Source of the DNA: Denitratimonas sp037478135
Lineage (GTDB): Bacteria > Pseudomonadota > Gammaproteobacteria > Xanthomonadales > Xanthomonadaceae
Reading direction: 5' to 3'
Assembly (NCBI RefSeq): GCF_037478135.1
Contig: NZ_JBBHDV010000003.1
Coordinates: 124,001 to 188,000, forward strand
DNA: 64,000 nt
The translations under genes and the position numbers were made by a program. The notes under the pieces were generated by a model. The model ran no database searches. It was not told the DNA's origin and saw nothing but the letters and a program-made list of their open reading frames with translations. Shown piece by piece: positions 55,258 to 63,232 of the stretch (its first letter is position 1; each line of letters opens with the position of its first letter).

Positions 55258-56079
55258 ATGACCACAGAACCCGCGCGCACGCCCCCGGTGACGGTGCCGG
55301 CGTTGTGCCAGATGAAGGCCGAGGGCCGCCGCATTTCGATGCTGACCTGCTATGACGCCAGCTTCGCGATCACGATGGACCGCGCCGGCGTGGATACCGT
55401 GCTGATCGGTGACTCGCTGGGCATGGTGGTGCAGGGCCACGACAGCACCCTGCCGGTGACGCTGGACGACGTGGTCTACCACAGCCGCAACGTCGCACGC
55501 GGATTGCAGCGCGCGCTGCTGATCGCCGACCTGCCGTTCCTGACCTATGCCACGCCCGAGCGGGCGCTGGATGCCGCGCGCCGGCTGATGGCCGAAGGTG
55601 GCGCGGCGATGGTCAAGCTGGAAGGCGCCGGACCGATGCTGGAGACGATCCGCTTCCTGTCCGAACGCGATGTGCCGGTCTGCGCCCATCTCGGCCTGAC
55701 CCCGCAATCGGTGATGAAGCTGGGCGGCTACAAGGTGCAGGGGCGCGAGGCGGTGGCCGCGCAGCGCTTGCGCAGCGACGCGCTGGCGGTGCAGGAAGCC
55801 GGTGCCGACCTGCTCGTGCTCGAATGCGTGCCGCGCGCGCTGGCCGGTGAAATCACCGCCGCGCTGGACATCCCGACCATCGGCATCGGTGCCGGTGCCG
55901 ACTGCAGCGGTCAGGTGCTGGTGATGCATGACATGCTGGGCCTGCGCGGGCGGCATCGCACGCCGCGTTTCGTCAAGGATTTCCTGGCCGGCGCCGGCAG
56001 CATCCAGGACGCATTCGCGGCCTTTGTCGCAGCCGTGGCCGATGGCAGTTTCCCGGCGCCTGAACACGGTTTCGATTGA
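55258..56079 (+). CDS. panB: 3-methyl-2-oxobutanoate hydroxymethyltransferase
   Basis: The product is 273 aa. A good AGGAGAA site precedes the ATG. Motifs: MLTCYDASFAITMDRAGVD, LIGDSLGMVVQGHDSTLPVT and CAHLGLTPQSVMKLGGYKVQGR. It makes ketopantoate from 2-oxoisovalerate using methylene-tetrahydrofolate. It is followed by panC after four bases. Confidence 0.96.
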   Translation: MTTEPARTPPVTVPALCQMKAEGRRISMLTCYDASFAITMDRAGVDTVLIGDSLGMVVQGHDSTLPVTLDDVVYHSRNVARGLQRALLIADLPFLTYATPERALDAARRLMAEGGAAMVKLEGAGPMLETIRFLSERDVPVCAHLGLTPQSVMKLGGYKVQGREAVAAQRLRSDALAVQEAGADLLVLECVPRALAGEITAALDIPTIGIGAGADCSGQVLVMHDMLGLRGRHRTPRFVKDFLAGAGSIQDAFAAFVAAVADGSFPAPEHGFD

Positions 56080-56083
56080 CGCC

Positions 56084-56932
56084 ATGCAGCAGTTCGACAA
56101 GATAGAGGCGCTGCGGGAGCAGGTCGCCGCCTGGCGCGCTGCCGGCGAACGTATCGCGTTCGTGCCGACGATGGGCAATCTGCACGCCGGTCATTTCGCA
56201 TTGGTGGAACTGGCGCGGCGCCATGCGCAGCGCGTGGTGACCAGCGTTTTCGTCAATCCCACACAGTTCGGCCCGAACGAGGACTTTTCCCGCTATCCAC
56301 GCACTCCGGAAGCCGATGCGCGCGGGCTGGTGGTGGCGGGCTGCGATCTGCTGTTCCTGCCCACGGTGGAGCAGATGTATCCGTTCGGTGCCGGGCACTG
56401 CGTGCAGGTGCGGGTGCCGGGTCTGACCGCCGAGCTGGATGGCGCCGCGCGGCCGGGGCATTTCGATGGCGTGGCCACGGTGGTGTTGCGCCTGTTCAAC
56501 ATGGTGGAGCCGGATGTGGCGGTGTTCGGGCGCAAGGATTTCCAGCAGTTGCGCGTGATCCAGTACATGGTGCGCGAACTGTCGTTGCCGATCACGATCC
56601 TGCCGGCCGCGATCCAGCGCGAAGCTGACGGGCTGGCGCTGAGTTCGCGCAACCAGTATCTGTCGGCGGAAGAGCGTGCGATCGCACCGCAGATTCACCG
56701 CACCCTGCTGGCGATGCGCTCGGCCTGGCAGCAGGGCCAGCCACTGTCAGCCATCGAGCAGGATGCGGTTGCGCATCTGGATGAGGCCGGTTTCGATGTG
56801 GACTACGCGCAACTGCGCCGCAGCCAGGATCTTGCGACGCCGCAGCAAGGCGAACGCGATGGACTGGTGGCGCTGATCGCGGCCCGGCTGGGACGCACGC
56901 GGCTGATCGACAATCTGGAATTCGATGCCTGA
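56084..56932 (+). CDS. panC: Pantothenate synthetase
   Basis: The product is 282 aa from ATG 56084. The ATP-binding motif is in FVPTMGNLHAGHFALVELAR, and VNPTQFGPNEDFSRYPRT and GRKDFQQL are the other family blocks. It joins pantoate and beta-alanine. The panD gene that supplies beta-alanine, which often follows, is absent here. Confidence 0.96.
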   Translation: MQQFDKIEALREQVAAWRAAGERIAFVPTMGNLHAGHFALVELARRHAQRVVTSVFVNPTQFGPNEDFSRYPRTPEADARGLVVAGCDLLFLPTVEQMYPFGAGHCVQVRVPGLTAELDGAARPGHFDGVATVVLRLFNMVEPDVAVFGRKDFQQLRVIQYMVRELSLPITILPAAIQREADGLALSSRNQYLSAEERAIAPQIHRTLLAMRSAWQQGQPLSAIEQDAVAHLDEAGFDVDYAQLRRSQDLATPQQGERDGLVALIAARLGRTRLIDNLEFDA

Positions 56933-56999
56933 TTGGGGCGACCCCGAAGAGCCGGCAGGGCAGGTGTAGCTTTTCCGCAAACGCTGTGGTAGATTGGCC

Positions 57000-57117
57000 A
57001 CGCCTTCCGGATCAGTGCAGCGATCCGCGCACCACTGGAAGGTAATGCAGGGCGCATTTTTGGGTAATCGTCACTCCGTTAACACCCCGTCGGATACTTC
57101 CCGACGGGGTTTTTTTT
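57000..57117 (+). ncRNA. Candidate small RNA or structured 3' region ending in a strong terminator
   Basis: Between panC and pgi are stacked inverted repeats: CCTTCC (57003-57008) with GGAAGG (57037-57042), GGATC/GATCC inside it, and AATGC/GCATT (57044-57058) followed by T. A -10-like TAGATT lies at 56990-56995, and the whole ends at the terminator 57085-57117. No coding frame is apparent. It could equally be the 3' untranslated part of the panC transcript. Confidence 0.35.
57085..57117 (+). terminator. Strong rho-independent terminator upstream of pgi
   Basis: CCCCGTCGG (57085-57093), 7-nt loop, CCGACGGGG (57101-57109), followed by eight T. It isolates the panBC region from pgi. Confidence 0.9.
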
Positions 57118-57273
57118 GCCTGCATGATTCGTGTTTTTGGTGAAATATCCATTGGAATCAGTGGTTTGATTGGTTTCCTCCGTGTTGTCACAGCGCCCGT
57201 CCGGGCGTTTGTTAGCATGGAAGAGCGTTCAGCTCAGCAGGCTGTTGTCTTTTCGCCACACAACGGAGCCGTC

Positions 57274-57339
57274 ATGTCCTTCCCCAAGCGCCCATTTCCG
57301 CATCCCGCCGCTTCCTGCTGGTCCGGCGCGGAGTTCTGA
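57274..57339 (+). CDS. Possible 21-codon leader ORF before pgi
   Basis: ATG 57274 to TGA 57339 encodes MSFPKRPFPHPAASCWSGAEF. ACGGAG 8 bases before is a fair ribosome-binding site. It ends two bases before the pgi start, so it could couple translation. No homology is known to me; it may be chance. Confidence 0.3.
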   Translation: MSFPKRPFPHPAASCWSGAEF

Positions 57340-57341
57340 GC

Positions 57342-58865
57342 ATGCGCAGTGAAGACTGGCTGGAACGCCTGACCCCGCACGCGGCCCGCATGGCCGATGC
57401 CGATATCGCCGAGCTGAACCGTCTTGATCCTGCCCGCTTGGAGACCGCCACGCTCCAGGTCGGCCCGATCCATGCCTGTTTTGCACGCCAGCGGGTCGAT
57501 GCCGCAGCAGCGGCGGCGTTGCTGGAAACCGCAGCATCACGTGGCGTGGAAGGCGCGATTGCCGCGCTGTTCGATGGCGAGCCAGTGAACCGCTCGGAAA
57601 ACCGCCCGGCCCTGCACACCGCGCTGCGCTCGGATCTGGGGGCGGGCGCGGCGGCGAAGGCCGCGTACCAGCAGGCGTTGCAAACGCGTCGGCAGATGGG
57701 TGCGCTGCTGGAGAAACTGGAGGCCTCGCAGGTCACCGACATCGTCAATATCGGCATCGGCGGTTCGGATCTCGGCCCACGGCTGGCGCTGGATGCCCTG
57801 CGCGAACGGGATCCGGGCCGCTTCCGCGTGCATTTCCTCAGCACCGCCGACGGCAGTGCGGTGGCGCATGTGCTGCGCGGGCTGGATCCGGCGCGCACTG
57901 CCGCCGTGCTGGTGTCCAAGAGCTTCGGCACGCAGGAAACCCTGCTCAACGGAAGCGTATTGCGCGATTGGCTTGGCAGCGGGACGCGTTTGTACGCGGT
58001 TACCGCCAACACCGCGCGTGCAGTGGAGTTCGGGGTTGATCCGGCGCATGTGCTGCCACTGTGGGACTGGGTCGGCGGGCGCTATTCGCTGTGGTCGGCG
58101 GTCGGCTTTTCAGTGGCGGCGGCGTTGGGCATGGAGCGTTTCGAACAGCTGCTGGCCGGTGCGGCGATGATGGACGCACATGTGCGCCAGACCCCGGCGG
58201 CCCGGAATCTGGCGATCCGCCACGGCCTGCTCGCGGTCTGGAACCGGGATGCGATGGGTTACGCCACCCACGCGGTATTGCCCTACGACGAGCGTCTGGC
58301 CCGCCTTCCCGATTATCTGCAGCAACTGGTGATGGAAAGTCTGGGCAAGTCCGCCACGCAGGACGGGCGGGCGCTTGCGTGCAGCACCAGCCCGGTGATC
58401 TGGGGCGGCGCCGGAACCGATGTGCAGCATTCCTTCTTCCAGGCCCTGCATCAGGGTACCGACACCGTACCGATGGACTTCATCGGCGTGGTGCGTGCTT
58501 CCAATGCCTATCCGGAACAGCGCCAGGCGCTGCTGTCGAACCTGCTGGCACAGGCCGAGGTGCTGGCCAACGGCGCGCGCAGTGACGATCTGCAGAAGAG
58601 CTATCCGGGCAATCGTCCCTCGACCATGCTGCTGCTGGACGAACTCACGCCCGAGGCGCTGGGCGCGCTGCTGGCGCTGTACGAACACAGCGTCTACGTG
58701 CAGGCCACGGTCTGGGGCATCAATCCCTTCGACCAATGGGGCGTGGAACTGGGCAAAACCCTGGCCACCGGCCTGATGCAGGCCTTGGCCGACCCGCAAA
58801 AATCCGCCGCCGACCCGGTCACACGCGCATTGATCGAACGTATCCATGCCGTGCGGCGGGGGTGA
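57342..58865 (+). CDS. pgi: Glucose-6-phosphate isomerase
   Basis: The product is 507 aa. Family blocks: NIGIGGSDLGPRLALDALR, VSKSFGTQETLLNG (phosphate binding), WVGGRYSLWSAVGFS and the catalytic His in TDVQHSFFQALHQGTD, plus the VYVQATVWGINPFDQWGVELGK segment with the catalytic Lys. It interconverts glucose- and fructose-6-phosphate. It is separated from panC by 409 bases of terminator and leader sequence. Confidence 0.96.
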   Translation: MRSEDWLERLTPHAARMADADIAELNRLDPARLETATLQVGPIHACFARQRVDAAAAAALLETAASRGVEGAIAALFDGEPVNRSENRPALHTALRSDLGAGAAAKAAYQQALQTRRQMGALLEKLEASQVTDIVNIGIGGSDLGPRLALDALRERDPGRFRVHFLSTADGSAVAHVLRGLDPARTAAVLVSKSFGTQETLLNGSVLRDWLGSGTRLYAVTANTARAVEFGVDPAHVLPLWDWVGGRYSLWSAVGFSVAAALGMERFEQLLAGAAMMDAHVRQTPAARNLAIRHGLLAVWNRDAMGYATHAVLPYDERLARLPDYLQQLVMESLGKSATQDGRALACSTSPVIWGGAGTDVQHSFFQALHQGTDTVPMDFIGVVRASNAYPEQRQALLSNLLAQAEVLANGARSDDLQKSYPGNRPSTMLLLDELTPEALGALLALYEHSVYVQATVWGINPFDQWGVELGKTLATGLMQALADPQKSAADPVTRALIERIHAVRRG

Positions 58866-58943
58866 GTTTGTCTGTGGCTTCACGGCCACCGGCCCTTGGG
58901 TCCCGCTTCGCTCAACGCCAACCTGCAGGAATCAGCAAGACCT

Positions 58944-59010
58944 GCTTTCGTGGAAGCGGGCTTGCCCGCGATGTGATGCATGAAGATCGTGGGCAAGTCC
59001 CATCGCGGCC
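58944..59010. repeat. REP-like repeats, copies 2 (direct) and 3 (inverted)
   Basis: 58944-58972 repeats the segment at 40873-40901 with 26/29 identity. About 14 bases later, 58986-59010 is a similar motif in inverted orientation (ATCGTGGGCAAGTCCCATCGC), giving a REP pair. They lie in the 466-bp gap between pgi and leuS. Confidence 0.6.
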
Positions 59011-59088
59011 AGGGCGCGCCGTCGGATCAAGCGCCACAGATGCGAACTGCTTTTCAGCAGCCGAAGGTTGGTTGCTCGACATCGAGGT

Positions 59089-59120
59089 GTCGGATCCGCC
59101 GCTTCGCGGCTTGATCCGAC
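59089..59120. repeat. GTCGGATC hairpin repeat
   Basis: GTCGGATC (59089-59096) and GATCCGAC (59113-59120) enclose GCCGC-TTC-GCGGC. Another GTCGGATCAAGCG lies at 59022-59034. This type of hairpin is common between xanthomonad genes. The rest of the gap shows no gene. Confidence 0.55.
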
Positions 59121-59274
59121 CTACGCCTGCTCCAATGGACCACGGGGGGCAAGTGAAGATCCGGCCTGCGCCATCCCTTCAGTCACCTTGGTTTTCCTTC
59201 AGTTGAAGCAGGTCAGTGATGCGCGAAATCGTCTGTGCGGACGTGATCTTTGCCCCGTCCCAAAGTCATCCCGA

Positions 59275-59304
59275 TTGAGCTGAATCACGCCGCTGCGGTA
59301 CGCT
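59275..59304 (+). promoter_or_regulatory. Candidate leuS promoter
   Basis: TTGAGC (59275-59280), 18-bp spacer, TACGCT (59299-59304), 27 bases before the leuS ATG. Confidence 0.4.
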
Positions 59305-59331
59305 GGCGCATTGCCATTGCCGCTCCCAGTC

Positions 59332-62049
59332 ATGCACGAAACCTACGATCCGAAGGCGGTTGAAGCCGCCGCGCAGCAGTTCTGGTCCGATACCCGCGCC
59401 TTCGAGGTCACCGAGGATGATGGCCGGGAGAAGTTCTATTGCCTGTCGATGTTCATGTACCCCAGCGGCTCGATGCACATGGGGCATGTGCGCAACTACA
59501 CGATCGGCGATGTGATCAGCCGCTACCAGCGCATGCTCGGCAAGAACGTGCTGCAGCCGATGGGCTGGGATGCCTTCGGTCTGCCGGCCGAGAACGCGGC
59601 GATCAGGAACAACATCCCGCCGGCGCGCTGGACCTACGACAACATCGACCACATGCGCGGCCAGCTCAAGCGCCTGGGTTTCGTCTACGACTGGTCGCGC
59701 GAGGTCACCACCTGCACGCCGGAGTACTACGTGCACGAGCAGCGCATGTTCGTGCGCCTGATGAAGAAGGGTCTGGCGTACCGCAAGAATTCGGTGGTGA
59801 ACTGGGATCCGGTCGACCAGACCGTGCTGGCCAACGAACAGGTCATCGACGGGCGCGGCTGGCGTTCCGGCGCGCTGGTGGAAAAGCGCGAGATTCCGCA
59901 GTGGTTCCTGAAGATCACCGATTACGCGCAGGAACTGCTGGACGGGCTGGACACGCTGCCGGGCTGGCCGGATTCGGTCAAGACCATGCAGCGCAACTGG
60001 ATCGGGCGTTCCGAAGGGCTGGAAATCGCCTTCAAGCTGGAAGATTCGGACGAGGAAATCCGGGTCTACACCACGCGCCCGGATACCTTGATGGGGGTCA
60101 GCTTCCTGTCCGTCGCGGCTGAACATCCGGTCGCGCTGGCGGCCGCCGAAGGCTATGACGAGCTGCGCTATTTCATTGGCGAATGCCGCCAGGGCGGCAC
60201 CACCGCGGCTGATCTGGAAACCCAGGACAAGCGCGGCGTCTTCACCGGGCGCTACGCGATCCATCCGGTCAGCGGCGAACGCATTCCGGTCTGGGCCGCG
60301 AACTTCGTGCTGATGGGCTACGGCACCGGCGCGGTGATGGCGGTGCCAGGCCACGACGAACGCGATTGGGAATTCGCGCACAAGTACGACCTGCCGATCA
60401 AGATGGTGGTGGTCAGTCCGGCGGTGGCCGAAGCGATTGCCGAAGTGCAGCGCGATGTGGCGCGCAATGATGATCCGATGGAGGCTGCGCTGGGTGAATC
60501 GGCGCCGGTCGATGTCTACAGCACCGATGAGGCGGTGCGCGTGATCGAGGGTTTCGAACGCTCGATCCAGGAGCAGGGCGCCTATACCGAGCACGGCATC
60601 CTGGTGAATTCCGGCGAGTACGACGGCATGGATTTCACCGCCGCGTTCGCCGCGCTGGCCGAGCGCTTCGAGCAGGAAGGAAAGGGTGCGAAGCGGGTCA
60701 ATTTCCGCCTGCGCGACTGGGGCGTCAGCCGCCAGCGCTACTGGGGTTGCCCGATCCCGGTGATCTATTGCGAAAAATGTGGCGCGTTGCCGGTGCCCGA
60801 AGACCAGTTGCCGGTGGTGCTGCCCGAGGACGTGGCGTTTTCCGGCGTGCTGTCGCCGATCAAGGCCGATCCGCAATGGCGCAAGACCACCTGCCCGGGT
60901 TGCGGCGGTGCGGCCGAGCGCGAGACCGACACCTTCGACACCTTCATGGAGTCCAGTTGGTACCACGCGCGCTACACCAGTCCGGGCGCCAGCGACATCC
61001 TCGATGCGCGCGCCAACCACTGGTTGCCGGTGGACCAGTACATCGGCGGCATCGAGCATGCGATCCTGCACCTGCTGTATTTCCGCTTCTATCACAAGCT
61101 GTTGCGCGACACCGGCTTTGTGCAGAGCGACGAGCCGGCGCTGAACCTGCTGTGCCAGGGCATGGTGGTGGCCGAGACCTTCTACCGGGTCAATCCGGAT
61201 GGTTCCAAGGACTGGTTCAACCCGTCCGAGGTGGTGGTCGAGCGCGACGAACGTGGCCGCATCTCGGGCGCCACGCTGATCGCCGATGGCAAGCCGGTGG
61301 CGGTCGGCGGCGTGGAGAAGATGTCCAAGTCGCGCAACAACGGCGTGGATCCGCAATCGATGATCGAGAAGTACGGTGCCGATACGGTGCGGCTGTTCTC
61401 GATGTTCGCGGCGCCGCCGGAACTGTCGCTGGAATGGAACGAGGCCGGGGTGGAGGGCATGAGCCGCTTCCTGCGCCGGCTCTGGGCCCAGGTGCACCGT
61501 CATGCCGCGCAGGGTGCGGTCGGTGCGCTGGATCTTTCCGCGCTGACCCCTGCGCAGAAGACCTTGCGCCGCCAGTTGCACGAAACCATCCAGAAGGTCA
61601 GCGACGACTACGGCCGCCGCCTGGCCTTCAACACCGCGATCGCGGCGGTGATGGAATTCCTCAATGCGCTGGGCAAGTTCGACGACGATTCGGCCAATGG
61701 CCGCGCGTTGCGACACGAGGCACTGCGCTGCGTGCTGCTGTTGCTCAACCCGATCACCCCACATGCCGCGCACGCGTTGTGGCAGGTGCTGGGGCAGGGC
61801 GAAACCCTGCTTGAGGACCAGCCTTTCCCGAAGGTCGATCCGGACGCGCTGCAGCGCGACACGCAGACCGTGGCGGTGCAGGTCAACGGCAAGCTGCGCG
61901 CCACGATCGAGCTGGCCGTCGGCACCTCGCGCGAGGACGCCGAAGCCGCCGCGCTGGCCGAACCGGCAGTGGCGTCGTATCTGGAAGGCAAGGCCGTGGC
62001 CAAGGTGATCGTAGTGCCGGGCAAGATCGTCAACATCGTGGCCAAGTGA
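59332..62049 (+). CDS. leuS: Leucyl-tRNA synthetase
   Basis: The product is 905 aa from ATG 59332 (MHETYDPKAVEAAAQQFW). Class I motifs: HMGH in PSGSMHMGHVRNYTIGD (~48) and KMSKS in VEKMSKSRNNGVDP (~662). The editing domain includes TTRPDTLMGVSFLSVA and GYGTGAVMAVPGHDERDWEF, with the conserved Asp. A zinc-like CEKCG/CPGCGG region is present. It charges tRNA-Leu; one such tRNA is in the window. Confidence 0.97.
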   Translation: MHETYDPKAVEAAAQQFWSDTRAFEVTEDDGREKFYCLSMFMYPSGSMHMGHVRNYTIGDVISRYQRMLGKNVLQPMGWDAFGLPAENAAIRNNIPPARWTYDNIDHMRGQLKRLGFVYDWSREVTTCTPEYYVHEQRMFVRLMKKGLAYRKNSVVNWDPVDQTVLANEQVIDGRGWRSGALVEKREIPQWFLKITDYAQELLDGLDTLPGWPDSVKTMQRNWIGRSEGLEIAFKLEDSDEEIRVYTTRPDTLMGVSFLSVAAEHPVALAAAEGYDELRYFIGECRQGGTTAADLETQDKRGVFTGRYAIHPVSGERIPVWAANFVLMGYGTGAVMAVPGHDERDWEFAHKYDLPIKMVVVSPAVAEAIAEVQRDVARNDDPMEAALGESAPVDVYSTDEAVRVIEGFERSIQEQGAYTEHGILVNSGEYDGMDFTAAFAALAERFEQEGKGAKRVNFRLRDWGVSRQRYWGCPIPVIYCEKCGALPVPEDQLPVVLPEDVAFSGVLSPIKADPQWRKTTCPGCGGAAERETDTFDTFMESSWYHARYTSPGASDILDARANHWLPVDQYIGGIEHAILHLLYFRFYHKLLRDTGFVQSDEPALNLLCQGMVVAETFYRVNPDGSKDWFNPSEVVVERDERGRISGATLIADGKPVAVGGVEKMSKSRNNGVDPQSMIEKYGADTVRLFSMFAAPPELSLEWNEAGVEGMSRFLRRLWAQVHRHAAQGAVGALDLSALTPAQKTLRRQLHETIQKVSDDYGRRLAFNTAIAAVMEFLNALGKFDDDSANGRALRHEALRCVLLLLNPITPHAAHALWQVLGQGETLLEDQPFPKVDPDALQRDTQTVAVQVNGKLRATIELAVGTSREDAEAAALAEPAVASYLEGKAVAKVIVVPGKIVNIVAK

Positions 62050-62065
62050 ACGGAGCGCGCGCCGG

Positions 62066-62719
62066 ATGAACGTGTTGCCCAGGGATGAAACCGCCGTGCT
62101 GTACGCCTCGCCGCTGTCCGGCTACGCCTACAAGGCGGCGCTGCTGCTGCGCCTGCTCGGCATGCCGTACCAGTTGCGGCTGGTCGATCTTTCCCTCCCG
62201 CGCGAGCAGCGCCCGGCCGAGTTCCGCGCGCTGGCGCGTTTTGGCGAAGTGCCGGTGCTGCTCATCGATGGCCAGGCGATCTGCCAATCCAACGTTATCT
62301 GCGAATACCTTTCGCGCCGCCAGAGTGCCTTGCAGGAAGGCGATGAAAGCCAGCGCCTTGCGGTGCGTGAATGGCTGTACTGGGAAGCCGAACGCATCGG
62401 CCTGAACCTGGCCCATTTCTGCGCTGCCCGTCAGTTCAGCAGCCATCCGCCGGCCGTTGCCGATTGGTACCAGGCGCGCGCCGGCAAGGATCTGGAGCAT
62501 CTGGCCGGGGTGCTGGCGCGGCGCCCGTTTCTGGTCGGGGAACACGCCACCATCGCCGATATCGCCTGCCACGCCTGGCTGCCCTATGCGCAGGCGCTGG
62601 GCCTGTTCACCCAACTGCCGGCGCCGCTGCAGGAATGGACATCGCGCATCACCGCGCTGCCCGGTTACGCTTCGCCGGCACAGGTGTTTGCCGAAACCGC
62701 AACCGGAGCACAGGCATGA
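62066..62719 (+). CDS. Glutathione S-transferase family protein
   Basis: The product is 217 aa. The N-terminal thioredoxin-like domain starts LYASPLSGYAYKAALLLRLLG with a Ser at the usual catalytic place; GEVPVLLIDGQAICQSNVICEYL is the glutathione-binding segment. The C-terminal domain is helical. The real substrate is unknown. It lies between leuS and lptE, 16 bases after leuS, and overlaps lptE by four bases (ATGA), so it is co-transcribed with them. Confidence 0.85.
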   Translation: MNVLPRDETAVLYASPLSGYAYKAALLLRLLGMPYQLRLVDLSLPREQRPAEFRALARFGEVPVLLIDGQAICQSNVICEYLSRRQSALQEGDESQRLAVREWLYWEAERIGLNLAHFCAARQFSSHPPAVADWYQARAGKDLEHLAGVLARRPFLVGEHATIADIACHAWLPYAQALGLFTQLPAPLQEWTSRITALPGYASPAQVFAETATGAQA

Positions 62720-63225
62720 CGATGTCACGCGGGATTCTTCGCAACGCGCTGGCGGCGCTGCTGCTTATGCTCTTGGTCGCCTGCGGCTTCCAGCTGCGCG
62801 GTGAGGTGGAGCTGCCGCCGGAACTGTCGAGCGTGACGGTCAAGGTGGCCGACGCCTATTCGCCGTTGAAGCGCAATCTGGAGGACGCGCTGGCACGTGC
62901 CGGGGCGCGTGCGCAGGCAGCGCAGGGCCCGGTCGCGGTGCTGGATATCTCGCGCAACCGGATGAGCCGCTGGCCGCTGTCGGTCGGGCGTACCGGCCGC
63001 GTGCAGGAGTTCAGCATGCGCTACGAGGTCACGATGCAGTTGACCGATGCCGACGGCGAGATCGTCGTGCCGAAGCAGGACATCCAGCTGGAGCGTGCCT
63101 ACCAGTTCGAAACCCTGCAGGCGCAGGGCACGCCGGGCGAAGAAGAAGTGGTGCGGGCCGAGCTGGAGCGCGACATGACCCAGGCCATCCTGCGCCGCAT
63201 CAGCGCCGCCGTCGCCACGCCGTGA
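62716..63225 (+). CDS. lptE: LPS-assembly lipoprotein LptE
   Basis: The product is 169 aa from ATG 62716, overlapping the GST stop. Lipobox LLVACGFQLRG puts Cys at 23, and GFQLRGEVELPPEL is the LptE signature. It plugs the LptD barrel in the outer membrane for lipopolysaccharide insertion. The usual leuS-lptE-holA order is interrupted only by the GST gene. Confidence 0.92.
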   Translation: MTMSRGILRNALAALLLMLLVACGFQLRGEVELPPELSSVTVKVADAYSPLKRNLEDALARAGARAQAAQGPVAVLDISRNRMSRWPLSVGRTGRVQEFSMRYEVTMQLTDADGEIVVPKQDIQLERAYQFETLQAQGTPGEEEVVRAELERDMTQAILRRISAAVATP

Positions 63226-63232
63226 GTCTCCG

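Noticed and set aside
57124..57339. 71-codon plus-strand frame before pgi
   Set aside because: Crosses promoter-like and palindromic sequence; only its last 21 codons have a usable start, which I list separately at low confidence.
59266..61773. 835-codon open frame on the minus strand opposite leuS
   Set aside because: Antisense shadow of leuS with no recognisable domain.
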